Shown: positions 1-7,486 of the stretch, piece by piece | How the letters are laid out: the number at the start of each line of letters is the position of its first letter | Position numbering within the stretch: the stretch's first letter is position 1 | Assembly: GCA_913054485.1 (NCBI GenBank) | Contig: CAJXHQ010000060.1 | Span: forward strand, 1-10,703 | Length of the DNA: 10,703 bases | From: an uncultured Paracoccaceae bacterium | GTDB taxonomy: Bacteria > Pseudomonadota > Alphaproteobacteria > Rhodobacterales > Rhodobacteraceae | Direction of reading: 5' to 3' | Position numbers and translations under genes: made by a program | Notes under the pieces: generated by a model | What the model saw: only the letters and a program-made list of their open reading frames with translations | What the model was told of the DNA's origin: nothing | Database searches by the model: none

Positions 1-22
1 GTCGAGGGCGCGGAACCGGGGG

Positions 23-1681
23 CTACTCGGGCACCCCGGCAGCGCGCAGGGCGCGGGCCCAGTCGCGGCCCACAGGCATCACCGCAGCGGGGTGCTCGCG
101 CCGGTAGCGGCGCAGTGTAAACTCCGGCGCGACGCTCATAAGTTCCTTCACCACGTCGCGGGCCTCTGCCTCACGGCCGCACATTTCCAGCGCGATGGCC
201 TTGGTTCGCAGGGTTGAGGGGTAGCCCGCATTGGCCTGCAGCGACCGGTTCGCCAGCGCAATGGCGCGGCGGTAGTGGCCCGCGGTCAGATGCGCCGTTG
301 CGGCCAAGGCATCAAAGTAATAGGCCTGCGGCCCCAGCGGCGCCAGCTTGCGGGCGGCGTCAGTATAGTGCACCGCCTCTTCCGGTGCGTTCTGGAAGGC
401 TTTCATCGCGCCTTTCAGCAGCAGCGCCAGCGCCTCGTTCGGGTTATCCTTCAGCGCCATGTCGTAACATTCCTCGGCCTGATCGAAGCGGCACAGGAGG
501 TGGCTGGCGATCATGCCTTTCAGCGTATGGGCCAGCGAGAAGGCAGGATCAGCGTTGAGCGCGCTGGCGGCCAGCTGGCTTGCAGCCTCGGTGTCGGCCT
601 GGCGGTCCTGAGACAGGCCTTTCTGCACCCGCATAACATGCCAGAATCCCATCCAGGTCAGTGCGAGCGGATGGCTCGTCTCGCGTTCCTGCAGCATGGA
701 CAGCAGGTCATAAGCACTTTGGAATTGTTCGGCCCGCATGTCTTGCATCAGGGCGATGGCCGCCATCAGAAGAGTATGGCTCTCCAGGTTGGCCAGCGGT
801 TTGAAGCGGGTCTGCCGGACAGCTTCGCCGACTGCGGTCTGGCCGATCTGCCGGGCGATTTCACCTAAGGGATCGGAACTGCCCGTCATCAGCTCGTTCA
901 GCGGGCCCTCGTATTCGCGTGACCAGATTACTCTTTCGCGCTCGGCATCATGCAGATCCACATGGGCAAGGAAGTTCTGCCCATTCACAAATACCGTGCC
1001 GGACACCAGGTAGCTGCCGCCGGCAATAGCCGCCACTTCAGCAGGGGTGGTCTCCAGCGGGTCGAACTGGCGCGACGCGAGGTAGGAGGTGACCGAGAAG
1101 GCCTCGCTGCGTGACAGAACACGGCTCAGCTCCTCGGCGACGATAGAGCCCAGAGGGTTGCTGGCACCGCCCGGTGCGCGGTGCACAAAGGGCAGCACGG
1201 TGATGACCGGCCGCAGCCCGGCGCGGGCTGCACGGCCGCGGCTGGGTGCTTCGGGGGCAGCCTGGCGGGCAGGGGAGGGGCCGCGGGCCTCGCGGGCGGC
1301 GCTAAGCCATTCGTAGAAGGCTTTTTCATGCGGCAGGTCAAAGCCTTCCATGAACGCGCCATTGTCGGGACCGCCGGTAATTTCGACCTGGCTTACGTCC
1401 AGAATGACCCGCTCGCGGTTGGCGGTGATCAGGGCCGAGGCCTCTGCGCCCAGGTGCCGCCGCAGAGTGCTCAGCGCGGTGCGCAGGCTGGCCTTGGCCT
1501 GCTCCGGCTGTGCAAGGCTCCACAGCGTGCTTTCCAAAAACACCCGGGTCCGCACGCCGCCTTCAGCCGTGCTGAGAAGGGCGAGCAAAGCTTGGTGTTT
1601 CGCACCAAGCGCAATCCCTTCGTCATTCCCGAGAAAAACTCCAAATGCGCCATAGTGGCGAATCTTCAATAAATCGCTCAT
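23..1681 (-). CDS. SARP-like winged-helix regulator with TolB-like domain and TPR repeats
   Basis: Encodes 552 residues, probably a cytoplasmic transcription regulator; its targets are unknown. Residues about 5-100 look like the winged-helix DNA-binding domain of SARP/OmpR-type regulators: a beta hairpin (GAFGVFLG), then LGAKHQALLALL, then the recognition region QAKASLRTALSTLRRHLG (61-78). FYEWLSAAR (122-130) resembles the linker helix of SARP relatives. An Ala/Pro/Arg-rich linker (about 131-156) leads to a TolB-like fold (about 157-290: VITVLPF, YLVSGTVFVNGQNFLAHVDLHDA, VIWSREYEG). The rest, about 300-530, is helical TPR-like sequence with repeated Ala/Leu patterns and NPNEALALLLKG. Related proteins often carry an adenylate cyclase domain; none is seen here. 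The start at 1681 is preceded by an AGGT ribosome site. It follows pcaB on the same strand after 194 bases but appears to have its own promoter. Family assignment is fairly sure; its role is not known. Confidence 0.85.
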   Translation of the reverse strand: MSDLLKIRHYGAFGVFLGNDEGIALGAKHQALLALLSTAEGGVRTRVFLESTLWSLAQPEQAKASLRTALSTLRRHLGAEASALITANRERVILDVSQVEITGGPDNGAFMEGFDLPHEKAFYEWLSAAREARGPSPARQAAPEAPSRGRAARAGLRPVITVLPFVHRAPGGASNPLGSIVAEELSRVLSRSEAFSVTSYLASRQFDPLETTPAEVAAIAGGSYLVSGTVFVNGQNFLAHVDLHDAERERVIWSREYEGPLNELMTGSSDPLGEIARQIGQTAVGEAVRQTRFKPLANLESHTLLMAAIALMQDMRAEQFQSAYDLLSMLQERETSHPLALTWMGFWHVMRVQKGLSQDRQADTEAASQLAASALNADPAFSLAHTLKGMIASHLLCRFDQAEECYDMALKDNPNEALALLLKGAMKAFQNAPEEAVHYTDAARKLAPLGPQAYYFDALAATAHLTAGHYRRAIALANRSLQANAGYPSTLRTKAIALEMCGREAEARDVVKELMSVAPEFTLRRYRREHPAAVMPVGRDWARALRAAGVPE

Positions 1682-1708
1682 AACATTTACCTATTTTCAC
1701 CAATAACA

Positions 1709-1737
1709 ATAACAGTAAATACAACACAAACGTGCAA
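1709..1737 (-). promoter_or_regulatory. Candidate sigma70-type promoter of the SARP-like regulator in an AT-rich leader
   Basis: On the minus strand TTGCAC (1732-1737) and TGTTAT (1709-1714) are separated by exactly 17 bases. They match the sigma70 consensus at 3/6 and 4/6 positions. Initiation would fall a little over 20 bases before the ATG at 1681. The surrounding 1682-1790 is strikingly AT-rich for this genome and contains GTTATT twice in tandem (around 1703-1714), which gives a second possible -10. No terminator was found between pcaB and this point, so read-through from the pca operon is also possible. Confidence 0.35.
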
Positions 1738-1875
1738 AAGAAAATATAATAAATCGCAATAATACCATAAAATATTGACCGAACAGCCCGCTATGCTGGC
1801 GCCGCGTTAATCTGTACAACAGGATATAGGGGTTGCCTGGAAGTTAACTTTTTACGGCAAATGTGAAAGCTGGGG

Positions 1876-2928
1876 CTATCCGCCAATGGAGCGGATGCTG
1901 CCGGCCAGCCGCAGCGCTGCGGTCAATGCGGTGCCCGCGGCTGCAGTCATCTGCGGCAAGACCATCCATTCCAGTGCCCATGCGGTGCCCGAACGTTCCT
2001 GTTCGTGCAGCATGGCCTGTTGCATCAGCGCCTGCTGGCCCGCGTTGAATTGCGCCAGGGTGGTCAGCAGCTCGGCGGCGACCGGGTTCACCTTATGCGG
2101 CATGGCAGAAGACCCGCCGCCAGCTGCCAGGGTGACCTCGCTGATACCCTGCTGGGCCATCAGGGCGATGTCCTGTCCGAATTTGCCCAGCGACCCGGTG
2201 ATCAGCGCCAGCACATTGCTGTAGGCGGCAACGGTGCTGCGGTCGGCATGCCAGCAATGCGAGGGGGCGGCGAGGCCGAGAGCTGCGGCCATATGGTCCG
2301 CGGTGGCCTGCGCGCTAGCGCCAAGGCTGCTGCCGTCGCCGACCGGGCCGCCAAGCTGCAGCTGGCAGGCTTCAGATGCCGCCTGCGTCAGATGCGAGAC
2401 GTGGCAGTGCAGCGGCGCGCGCCAGGTGGCGATCCGGTGCCCGGCCTTGATTGGCAGCGCCGCCTGCATCCGGGTGCGGCCCATGATGTCTGCCGCGCCG
2501 AAGTCTGCTTCCAGCCTGTCCAGCGCCGAAATAAGCGCGGCCAGCCGGTCTGACAGGACGGGGGTGCAGGCTTTCAATGTCAGTGCCAGCGCGGTGTCAG
2601 TCACATCCTGGCTGGTGGCGCCCTTATGGATCGCCTCCGGGACTGAAACCCCTTCGCGCAGCTGGCGGGCAAGGGCCGGGACCACAACCCCGTCCTGGGC
2701 CATGCCTGCGCGCAGCCCGGCAATATCACCCTGATAGGCATCCATTGCGGCCAGCGCCTCGGCTGCGGCCTCTGCCCCGACCGCTCCAACGGCGGTGCGG
2801 GCCTCGGTAAAGGCGCGCTCGAAGGCCACCAGATGGGCCAGCTGTGCCTCACCCGACCAGAGAGCCTGGATTTCGGCATCGGCAAACAGCCCGCCGAGCC
2901 AGGGGTGTTCGAAGACGGAAACGCTCAT
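1876..2928 (-). CDS. pcaB: 3-carboxy-cis,cis-muconate cycloisomerase (PcaB)
   Basis: Converts 3-carboxy-cis,cis-muconate, the product of PcaHG, to 4-carboxymuconolactone in the protocatechuate branch of the beta-ketoadipate pathway; cytoplasmic. A member of the fumarase/adenylosuccinate lyase superfamily. Its signature GGSSAMPHKVNP is at residues 271-282, with the flexible catalytic-serine loop there, and the second conserved region HKGATSQDVTDTA is at 101-113. The product is 350 residues, shorter than the roughly 450 of many bacterial PcaB proteins, mainly at the C-terminus. The chosen start (MSVSVFEHPW) gives an ATGA overlap with the pcaD stop (2925-2928), typical of translational coupling; an in-frame start 60 bases upstream would lie inside pcaD and has no homology. 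Last gene of the pca operon. Confidence 0.94.
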   Translation of the reverse strand: MSVSVFEHPWLGGLFADAEIQALWSGEAQLAHLVAFERAFTEARTAVGAVGAEAAAEALAAMDAYQGDIAGLRAGMAQDGVVVPALARQLREGVSVPEAIHKGATSQDVTDTALALTLKACTPVLSDRLAALISALDRLEADFGAADIMGRTRMQAALPIKAGHRIATWRAPLHCHVSHLTQAASEACQLQLGGPVGDGSSLGASAQATADHMAAALGLAAPSHCWHADRSTVAAYSNVLALITGSLGKFGQDIALMAQQGISEVTLAAGGGSSAMPHKVNPVAAELLTTLAQFNAGQQALMQQAMLHEQERSGTAWALEWMVLPQMTAAAGTALTAALRLAGSIRSIGG

Positions 2929-3689
2929 AGGGACAGGATCGCCTCTGCTACGGTCTGCGGTGCCTCGATGCAGGGCAGATGGCCGCAATCCGGGATTTCT
3001 TCGTAGCGCGCATCGGGCAGCGACGCAGCGAGCGCCTGCACCAGGGCGGGCGGGGTTGCCATATCATCACTGCCGGCAATGCAGACCGCAGGCTGGGTGA
3101 TTTTGGCCGCATCCGCCCGCAGATCCGCATCGCGGATCGCTTCGCAGACACGGGCGTAGCCTTCGCCTTCGGTACGGGTCAGCATATTGCCGTAGCCCTC
3201 CAGTTCGGCCATGCGGTCGGCGCGGAAGCCCGGAGAGAACCAGCGCTCCATCACCGCGTCGCGCATCGGCGCAATGCCTGAGCTGCGGGCGGCCTTGATG
3301 CGCGGCCCCCAGGTGGCCTCGTCGCCGATCTTCAGGCCGGTGCAGCACAGCACCGCCGAGGCCACCAGATCGGGGCGCTGCACCGCTAGCGACTGTATGA
3401 TCAGCCCGCCGACCGAAACGCCGCAGCCCACCGCCCCGGTCAGTTCGAAGTGGTCCATTGCGGCAGCCATATCCTGCGCCAGCGCAGCGATAGTCACAGG
3501 CCCCGAACTGCTTAGTCCGTGACCGCGCTTGTCGATCATCAGGAGCGGCCGGTCTGCGGGCAGCAGGGCTGCCACCCCGTCCCAGATCCTGAGGTCGGTG
3601 CCCAGCGAGTTGGAGAAGACAACCGGCTGGCCGGTGCCGGGGCGGTAGGCGCAGTGCAGGCTGCGCCCGTCAATGGTGAGGAACTCCAT
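2925..3689 (-). CDS. pcaD: 3-oxoadipate enol-lactonase (PcaD)
   Basis: Hydrolyses 3-oxoadipate enol-lactone to beta-ketoadipate. It is an alpha/beta hydrolase of 254 residues, the normal size for the family. The nucleophile elbow GVSVG places the catalytic serine at Ser92. GSDDMATPP supplies the acid (probably Asp209), and DCGHLPCIE supplies His237. NSLGTDLRIWD (27-37) carries the oxyanion-hole region, and DKRGHGLS (53-60) is the typical strand-turn before the elbow. The start at 3689 shares one base with the stop of the BKACE gene (TGATG), so translation is probably coupled; no good independent ribosome site is seen. A longer in-frame reading to 3878 lies wholly inside the BKACE gene and is rejected. 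The product would be the substrate proposed for the neighbouring BKACE enzyme. Confidence 0.95.
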   Translation of the reverse strand: MEFLTIDGRSLHCAYRPGTGQPVVFSNSLGTDLRIWDGVAALLPADRPLLMIDKRGHGLSSSGPVTIAALAQDMAAAMDHFELTGAVGCGVSVGGLIIQSLAVQRPDLVASAVLCCTGLKIGDEATWGPRIKAARSSGIAPMRDAVMERWFSPGFRADRMAELEGYGNMLTRTEGEGYARVCEAIRDADLRADAAKITQPAVCIAGSDDMATPPALVQALAASLPDARYEEIPDCGHLPCIEAPQTVAEAILSL

Positions 3690-4522
3690 CAGGCCGGCAT
3701 CCGCAGGCCGAGGATCTCGCGCGCCTGCTGCCAAGTTGCCACGGGTCGCTCGTATTTCCCGCAGAGATCCGCGGCGCGTTTGATCAGCGCGGCATTGGAG
3801 GGCGCCAGCGTGTTGCGGTCCAGGCGGACATTGTCTTCCAGTCCCGCACGGGTGTGGCCGCCTGCCGCAATCGCCCATTCATTCATCGTCAGCTGCGCGG
3901 CACCGATGCCTGCTGCGCACCATTCCGCATCCGGTGCGCGGTCCTTCATGGTCTTCACATAGTAGTCGAAGACCTCCTTGTCGCAGGGCATGGCGTTTTT
4001 CACGCCCATCACAAATTGCACATAAAGCTGTCCGTAAAGCTTGCCGTCCTTGTGCATTTTGATGGCCTGCAGAATGTGCGACAGGTCAAAAGCCTCCACT
4101 TCCGGCATCACCTTGTGAGTGCGCATCTCCTGCGCCAGCCAGTCCACCAGCTGAGGCGGGTTCTCATAGACGCGGGTGGGGAAATTGTTGGAGCCCACCG
4201 ACAGCGAAGCCATGTCAGGTGCCAATGCCAGCATGCCGCCGCGCGCCTGGCCTGCGCCGGAACGGCCGCCGGTGGAGAACTGGATGATCATGCCGGGGCA
4301 GTGTTTCATCAGGCCTTCTTTCAGGCGCGCGAATTTTTCCGGATCGCTAGACGGTGTCTGATCGTCATTGCGCACATGGGCGTGGCAGATGGTGGCGCCT
4401 GCCTCAAAAGCCTCATGGGTGCTTTCGATCTGCTCTTCCACAGTGATCGGCACCGCGGGGTTGTTTTCCTTGGTCGGCAGGGAGCCGGTGATGGAGACAC
4501 AGAGGATGCAGGGTTTGGTCAT
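3689..4522 (-). CDS. BKACE family enzyme (DUF849, beta-keto acid cleavage), probably acting on beta-ketoadipate
   Basis: Encodes 277 residues of the 3-keto-5-aminohexanoate cleavage enzyme family (BKACE, DUF849). These zinc-dependent TIM-barrel enzymes condense a beta-keto acid with acetyl-CoA and cleave it to acetoacetate plus a new acyl-CoA. The metal ligands of the founding enzyme are recognisable: the HxH pair in ICHAHVR (His47, His49) and the late glutamate in AGLEDNVRLDRN (Glu229). Other family segments are ITGSLPTKENNPAVPIT and FSTGGRSGAG. It sits between pcaG and pcaD with a good ribosome site (AAGGA, 4531-4535, 8 bases before ATG). Its position after the genes that make beta-ketoadipate suggests it forms succinyl-CoA and acetoacetate from that acid, replacing the PcaIJ transferase. 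The family is certain; the substrate is inferred from context. A longer start at 4579 would overlap the intergenic stem-loop and is not supported. Confidence 0.9.
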   Translation of the reverse strand: MTKPCILCVSITGSLPTKENNPAVPITVEEQIESTHEAFEAGATICHAHVRNDDQTPSSDPEKFARLKEGLMKHCPGMIIQFSTGGRSGAGQARGGMLALAPDMASLSVGSNNFPTRVYENPPQLVDWLAQEMRTHKVMPEVEAFDLSHILQAIKMHKDGKLYGQLYVQFVMGVKNAMPCDKEVFDYYVKTMKDRAPDAEWCAAGIGAAQLTMNEWAIAAGGHTRAGLEDNVRLDRNTLAPSNAALIKRAADLCGKYERPVATWQQAREILGLRMPA

Positions 4523-4547
4523 GGCGCGTTTCCTTGAAATGGCGGCG

Positions 4548-4577
4548 GGCCCGCGCCGGTTTTCACGGCGCAGGCCC
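4548..4577 (-). other. Intercistronic mRNA stem-loop between pcaG and the BKACE gene
   Basis: In the operon transcript the sequence folds into an 11-pair stem (4567-4577 with 4548-4558) around an 8-base loop (4559-4566). Ten pairs are Watson-Crick and mostly G-C. One position (4573 with 4552) is a G-U wobble that pairs only in minus-strand RNA. No T-run follows, so it is not a standard rho-independent terminator. It lies between the pcaG stop and the BKACE ribosome site, the only gap of any size in the pcaH-to-pcaB part of the operon. Roles as an mRNA-stabilising or processing element, or partial attenuation, are inference. Confidence 0.6.
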
Positions 4578-4595
4578 AATGTGGGGGATACGGGA

Positions 4596-5215
4596 TCAGA
4601 TGTCGAAGAAAACGGTCTCTTCTTCGCCCTGGATCTTCACGTCGAAGCGGTAGACGGTCTGGCCGTCCCGCTCGCTCCGCTTGGCGATCAGGGTGGCGCG
4701 GCGCTTTTCCCATTCGATCACGTTCAGCACCGGATCGGCGGCGTTGGCCTCGGCCTCATCCTCAAAATAGATCCGGGTGTTGAGCCCGAGGTTGATGCCG
4801 CGTGCAACAACCCACAGGTTGATATGCGGCGCCTGCGTGGTGCCGTTGCGCCCGGCCGTCTGGCCCGGTTTGACGGTGTCAAAGCCCCATTCGCCGGTCT
4901 CGAAGTTGGTGATCACACGGCCAAAGCCGCGGAAACCTTCTTCGGTCTCGCCGGTGCTTTCGGGATGGGGGTAGACGCCGTCGCTGTTGGCCTGCCAGGC
5001 CTCCAGCAGCACGTCTTTGATCGGCGAGCCGGTGCCGTCGACCACCAGGCCTTCGACGCGGATGCGTTCGCCCTTGGCATTGGGGCCGGCGATGTCCTGG
5101 CCCAGCTCCTGTTCGTAGATGTCAAAGCCTGCGGCACCGGGCGCCAGGCCGATGTGCACATAGGGGCCCGCGGTCTGGCTGGGGGTTTCTTTCAGGTAGT
5201 TCAGAGGCTGTACCA

Positions 5216-5216
<1 letters not shown>
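4596..5216 (-). CDS. pcaG: Protocatechuate 3,4-dioxygenase alpha subunit (PcaG)
   Basis: The alpha subunit pairs with PcaH to form the iron(III) intradiol dioxygenase that opens protocatechuate between the two hydroxylated carbons, giving 3-carboxy-cis,cis-muconate. It has 206 residues, close to the usual length. Family segments seen are ETPSQTAGPYVHIGLAP near the N-terminus, VLLEAWQANSDGVY (about 69-82), GFGRVITNFETGEWGFDTVKPG, and APHINLWVVARGINLGLNTRIYF. As expected for an alpha chain, the iron-ligand tyrosine/histidine set of PcaH is not conserved (APHINLWV instead of RPAHIHFS). The start shares one base with the pcaH stop (TGATG), and a ribosome site GGAGG (5224-5228) stands 7 bases upstream, so the two subunits are made in balance. 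Confidence 0.95.
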
Positions 5217-5992
<776 letters not shown>

Positions 5993-6373
5993 TCAGGTCG
6001 CGCGTTCCATTTCTTCGTAGGTCTGTTTTGCGAGCTTCAGCGCGTGGTTGGCGCGTGGCACGCCGGCATAGATCGCCACGTGCTGAAAGGCTTCCAGCAC
6101 GTCGTCCTTGCTGGCGCCGGTATTGGCGGTGGCGCGGATGTGCATCGGGATTTCCTCGAAGTTGCCCATCGCTGCCAGCAGCGCCAGTGTCAGCATCGAG
6201 CGGTCGCGCAGGGAAATCCGGTCCGAGGACCAGACCGTGCCCCAGGCGCCTTCGGTGATCAGTTCCTGGAACGGCAGGTCAAATTCGGTCTTATTGGCTT
6301 CGGCGCGGTCCACATGGGCATCGCCCAGAACCTTGCGGCGGGTGGTCATTCCTTGCTCGTATCGGCGGGTCAT
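5993..6373 (-). CDS. pcaC: 4-carboxymuconolactone decarboxylase (PcaC)
   Basis: Decarboxylates 4-carboxymuconolactone to 3-oxoadipate enol-lactone. It is a stand-alone 126-residue protein of the AhpD-like/CMD fold, not fused to PcaD as in some bacteria. Typical segments are ALLAAMGNFEEIPMHIRATANTG cut across about residues 65-87, then the family stretch DDVLEAFQHVAIYAGVPRANHALK. The family lacks the CxxC of AhpD, and none is seen here. The start MTRRYEQGM at 6373 has a strong ribosome site AGGAG (6381-6385) 7 bases upstream; a GTG at 6400 is in frame but sits upstream of that site. It is the first gene of the operon, transcribed away from pcaQ and presumably under PcaQ control. Confidence 0.93.
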   Translation of the reverse strand: MTRRYEQGMTTRRKVLGDAHVDRAEANKTEFDLPFQELITEGAWGTVWSSDRISLRDRSMLTLALLAAMGNFEEIPMHIRATANTGASKDDVLEAFQHVAIYAGVPRANHALKLAKQTYEEMERAT

Positions 6374-6398
6374 CGGGGCGCTCCTGTCTGTCAGGGGC

Positions 6399-6427
6399 AC
6401 TAAAGCACATGCCGAAACTCAAATAAA
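6399..6427 (-). promoter_or_regulatory. pcaC: Candidate activator-dependent promoter of the pca operon
   Basis: On the minus strand TTTAGT (6399-6404; 4/6 to TATAAT) lies 17 bases after TTTATT (6422-6427; 3/6 to TTGACA). A weak -35 is normal for LysR-activated promoters. A start near 6392 would give a leader of about 19 bases and would place the centre of the PcaQ-box dyad at about -64, the usual LysR recognition position. This is a pattern match only; no start site is known. Confidence 0.4.
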
Positions 6428-6448
6428 TTGACGATATGGCTTTCTCAC

Positions 6449-6464
6449 ATTACCTCCAGGTTAT
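6449..6464. promoter_or_regulatory. PcaQ-box dyad (operator) overlapping the pcaQ start codon
   Basis: The 16 bases read ATTACC-TCCA-GGTTAT on the plus strand, two inverted 6-base half-sites around a 4-base spacer with one mismatch between the arms (ATAACC on the minus strand). It closely matches the PcaQ binding element described in rhizobia (ATAACC-N4-GGTTAA). The right arm ends inside the pcaQ ATG (6463-6465). It lies 76-91 bases upstream of the pcaC start codon. Confidence 0.7.
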
Positions 6465-7389
6465 GAGTCTGGACCCAAAGCTGCGTCTGCGGCATCTGAA
6501 TTGCTTTATGGAAGTGGCGCGCACCGGATCGGTGGCGGCGGCGGCAGAGGCGCTTCACGTGACCCAGCCCGCTGTCTCCAAAACCCTGCGTGAGCTTGAG
6601 GCCATTCTCGGCAATCCGCTGTTTGACCGTACGGGCCGGCGGCTGAAAATGAATGCGGCGGGGGCAGCGTTTCAGAAGTTCACTGGCTCGGCGCTGGGCG
6701 ATCTTGCCCGTGCCCAGGCGGTGGTGCGCGGCGCGCAGGGCGGTGAGGTGAAGCTGAACATCGGCGTGCTGCCGACGGCGGCCACGGATCTGCTGCCCGA
6801 AGCGGCAATCGCCTTCCGTGCGCGCCATCCGAACTGTGTGTTGCGGGTGTCCACGGGGCCGAACTGGCTGCTGCTGTCGCAGCTGCGGGAAGGCGCGCTG
6901 GACATGGTGGTGGGCCGCATGGCCGAGCCGGACCGGATGGAGGGCCTGTCCTTCGCACAGCTTTACCCGGAAGAGATCATCGCCGCCGTTCGCCCGGACC
7001 ACCCGCTTCGGGCCCTGTCGGTGGACGGGCTGCTGAACCATCCGCTGATCCTGCCGCCGACCGGCGCGGTGATTGGCGCGGCGGTGCGGTCTTATCTCCT
7101 GAGCATTGGGGCCAATGCGGTGACGCCGGCCTTTGAAACCGTGGCGCTGGCTTTCGGGCGGCGGGTTGTGCAGCAGACCGATGCCATCTGGTTCATTTCA
7201 CGCGGGGTGGTGGCAGAGGAGCTGGCGGCGGGAAGCCTGCGGGCCTTGGTGCCGGAGCGCCCGGTTCCGGCCGGGCCGGTGGGTATCTCGCTGCGCGCAG
7301 AGACCGTGCCGGTGCCCGAGCTGGCCGCGCTGATCGAAACCCTGAAGGCCGCCGCGGGCCCGCGCGCGAGGCGCTTCGAAGCGCCTTAA
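6463..7389 (+). CDS. pcaQ: LysR-type transcriptional activator of the pca operon (PcaQ)
   Basis: A LysR-family regulator of 308 residues, normal length. The N-terminal helix-turn-helix is RHLNCFMEVARTGSVAAAAE onward through HVTQPAVSKTLRELE, about residues 10-49. The rest is the two-lobed effector-binding region, with the FDRTGRRLKM segment after the HTH, VKLNIGVLPTAA opening the first lobe, and FISRGVVAEELAAGSL near the end. It is divergent from pcaC; PcaQ proteins of alphaproteobacteria activate pca genes in response to beta-carboxy-cis,cis-muconate-type intermediates. The start MSLDPKLRLRHL is chosen because PcaQ relatives begin a few residues before the RLxxRHL motif; an ATG at 6436 is in frame but has no better ribosome site. 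The ribosome-binding stretch (AGG, 6458-6460) lies inside the PcaQ box. Confidence 0.9.
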   Translation: MSLDPKLRLRHLNCFMEVARTGSVAAAAEALHVTQPAVSKTLRELEAILGNPLFDRTGRRLKMNAAGAAFQKFTGSALGDLARAQAVVRGAQGGEVKLNIGVLPTAATDLLPEAAIAFRARHPNCVLRVSTGPNWLLLSQLREGALDMVVGRMAEPDRMEGLSFAQLYPEEIIAAVRPDHPLRALSVDGLLNHPLILPPTGAVIGAAVRSYLLSIGANAVTPAFETVALAFGRRVVQQTDAIWFISRGVVAEELAAGSLRALVPERPVPAGPVGISLRAETVPVPELAALIETLKAAAGPRARRFEAP

Positions 7390-7391
7390 GC

Positions 7392-7412
7392 AAAAAGCGC
7401 CCCTAAGGGCGC
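7392..7412 (-). terminator. Rho-independent terminator, minus-strand orientation
   Basis: A 6-base stem GCGCCC/GGGCGC (7397-7402 with 7407-7412) with a 4-base loop is followed on the minus strand by TTTTT (7392-7396). It would stop transcripts leaving the efflux-operon remnant before they run into pcaQ antisense. On the plus strand it is followed only by ATTT, so it is weaker in that direction. Confidence 0.65.
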
Positions 7413-7418
7413 ATTTGG

Positions 7419-7439
7419 AAGCGGGTTGACCCCGCTTTT
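7419..7439 (+). terminator. Rho-independent terminator of pcaQ
   Basis: Stem AAGCGGG (7419-7425) with CCCGCTT (7431-7437) and a 5-base loop; a run of four T residues (7436-7439) closes it on the plus strand. It lies 30 bases after the pcaQ stop and is the best plus-strand terminator here. Confidence 0.6.
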
Positions 7440-7440
7440 G

Positions 7441-7464
7441 CCAAGGCTTTTCGAAAAGCCTTGG
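7441..7464. repeat. Perfect 24-base palindrome
   Basis: Each 12-base arm, CCAAGGCTTTTC, is followed directly by its exact reverse complement, with no spacer. It is the third inverted repeat in a row after pcaQ. It could be a back-up bidirectional terminator or part of a dispersed intergenic repeat. Read on the minus strand it extends the pump remnant with unrelated residues, so it lies outside the pump homology. Confidence 0.75.
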
Positions 7465-7486
7465 ACCGGCCCCGCAGCGAGGCACG

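Noticed and set aside
23..1681. Reading the SARP-like protein as an adenylate cyclase, as relatives are often labelled
   Set aside because: No cyclase catalytic domain is present; only winged-helix, TolB-like and TPR parts are seen.
1776..1801. TTGACC followed by TATGCT on the plus strand as a promoter
   Set aside because: The spacing is about 11 bases, too short, and no plus-strand gene follows.
6436..6462. An earlier in-frame ATG for pcaQ adding nine residues
   Set aside because: No ribosome site precedes it and PcaQ relatives start close to the RLxxRHL motif; 6463 is preferred, though the choice is not certain.
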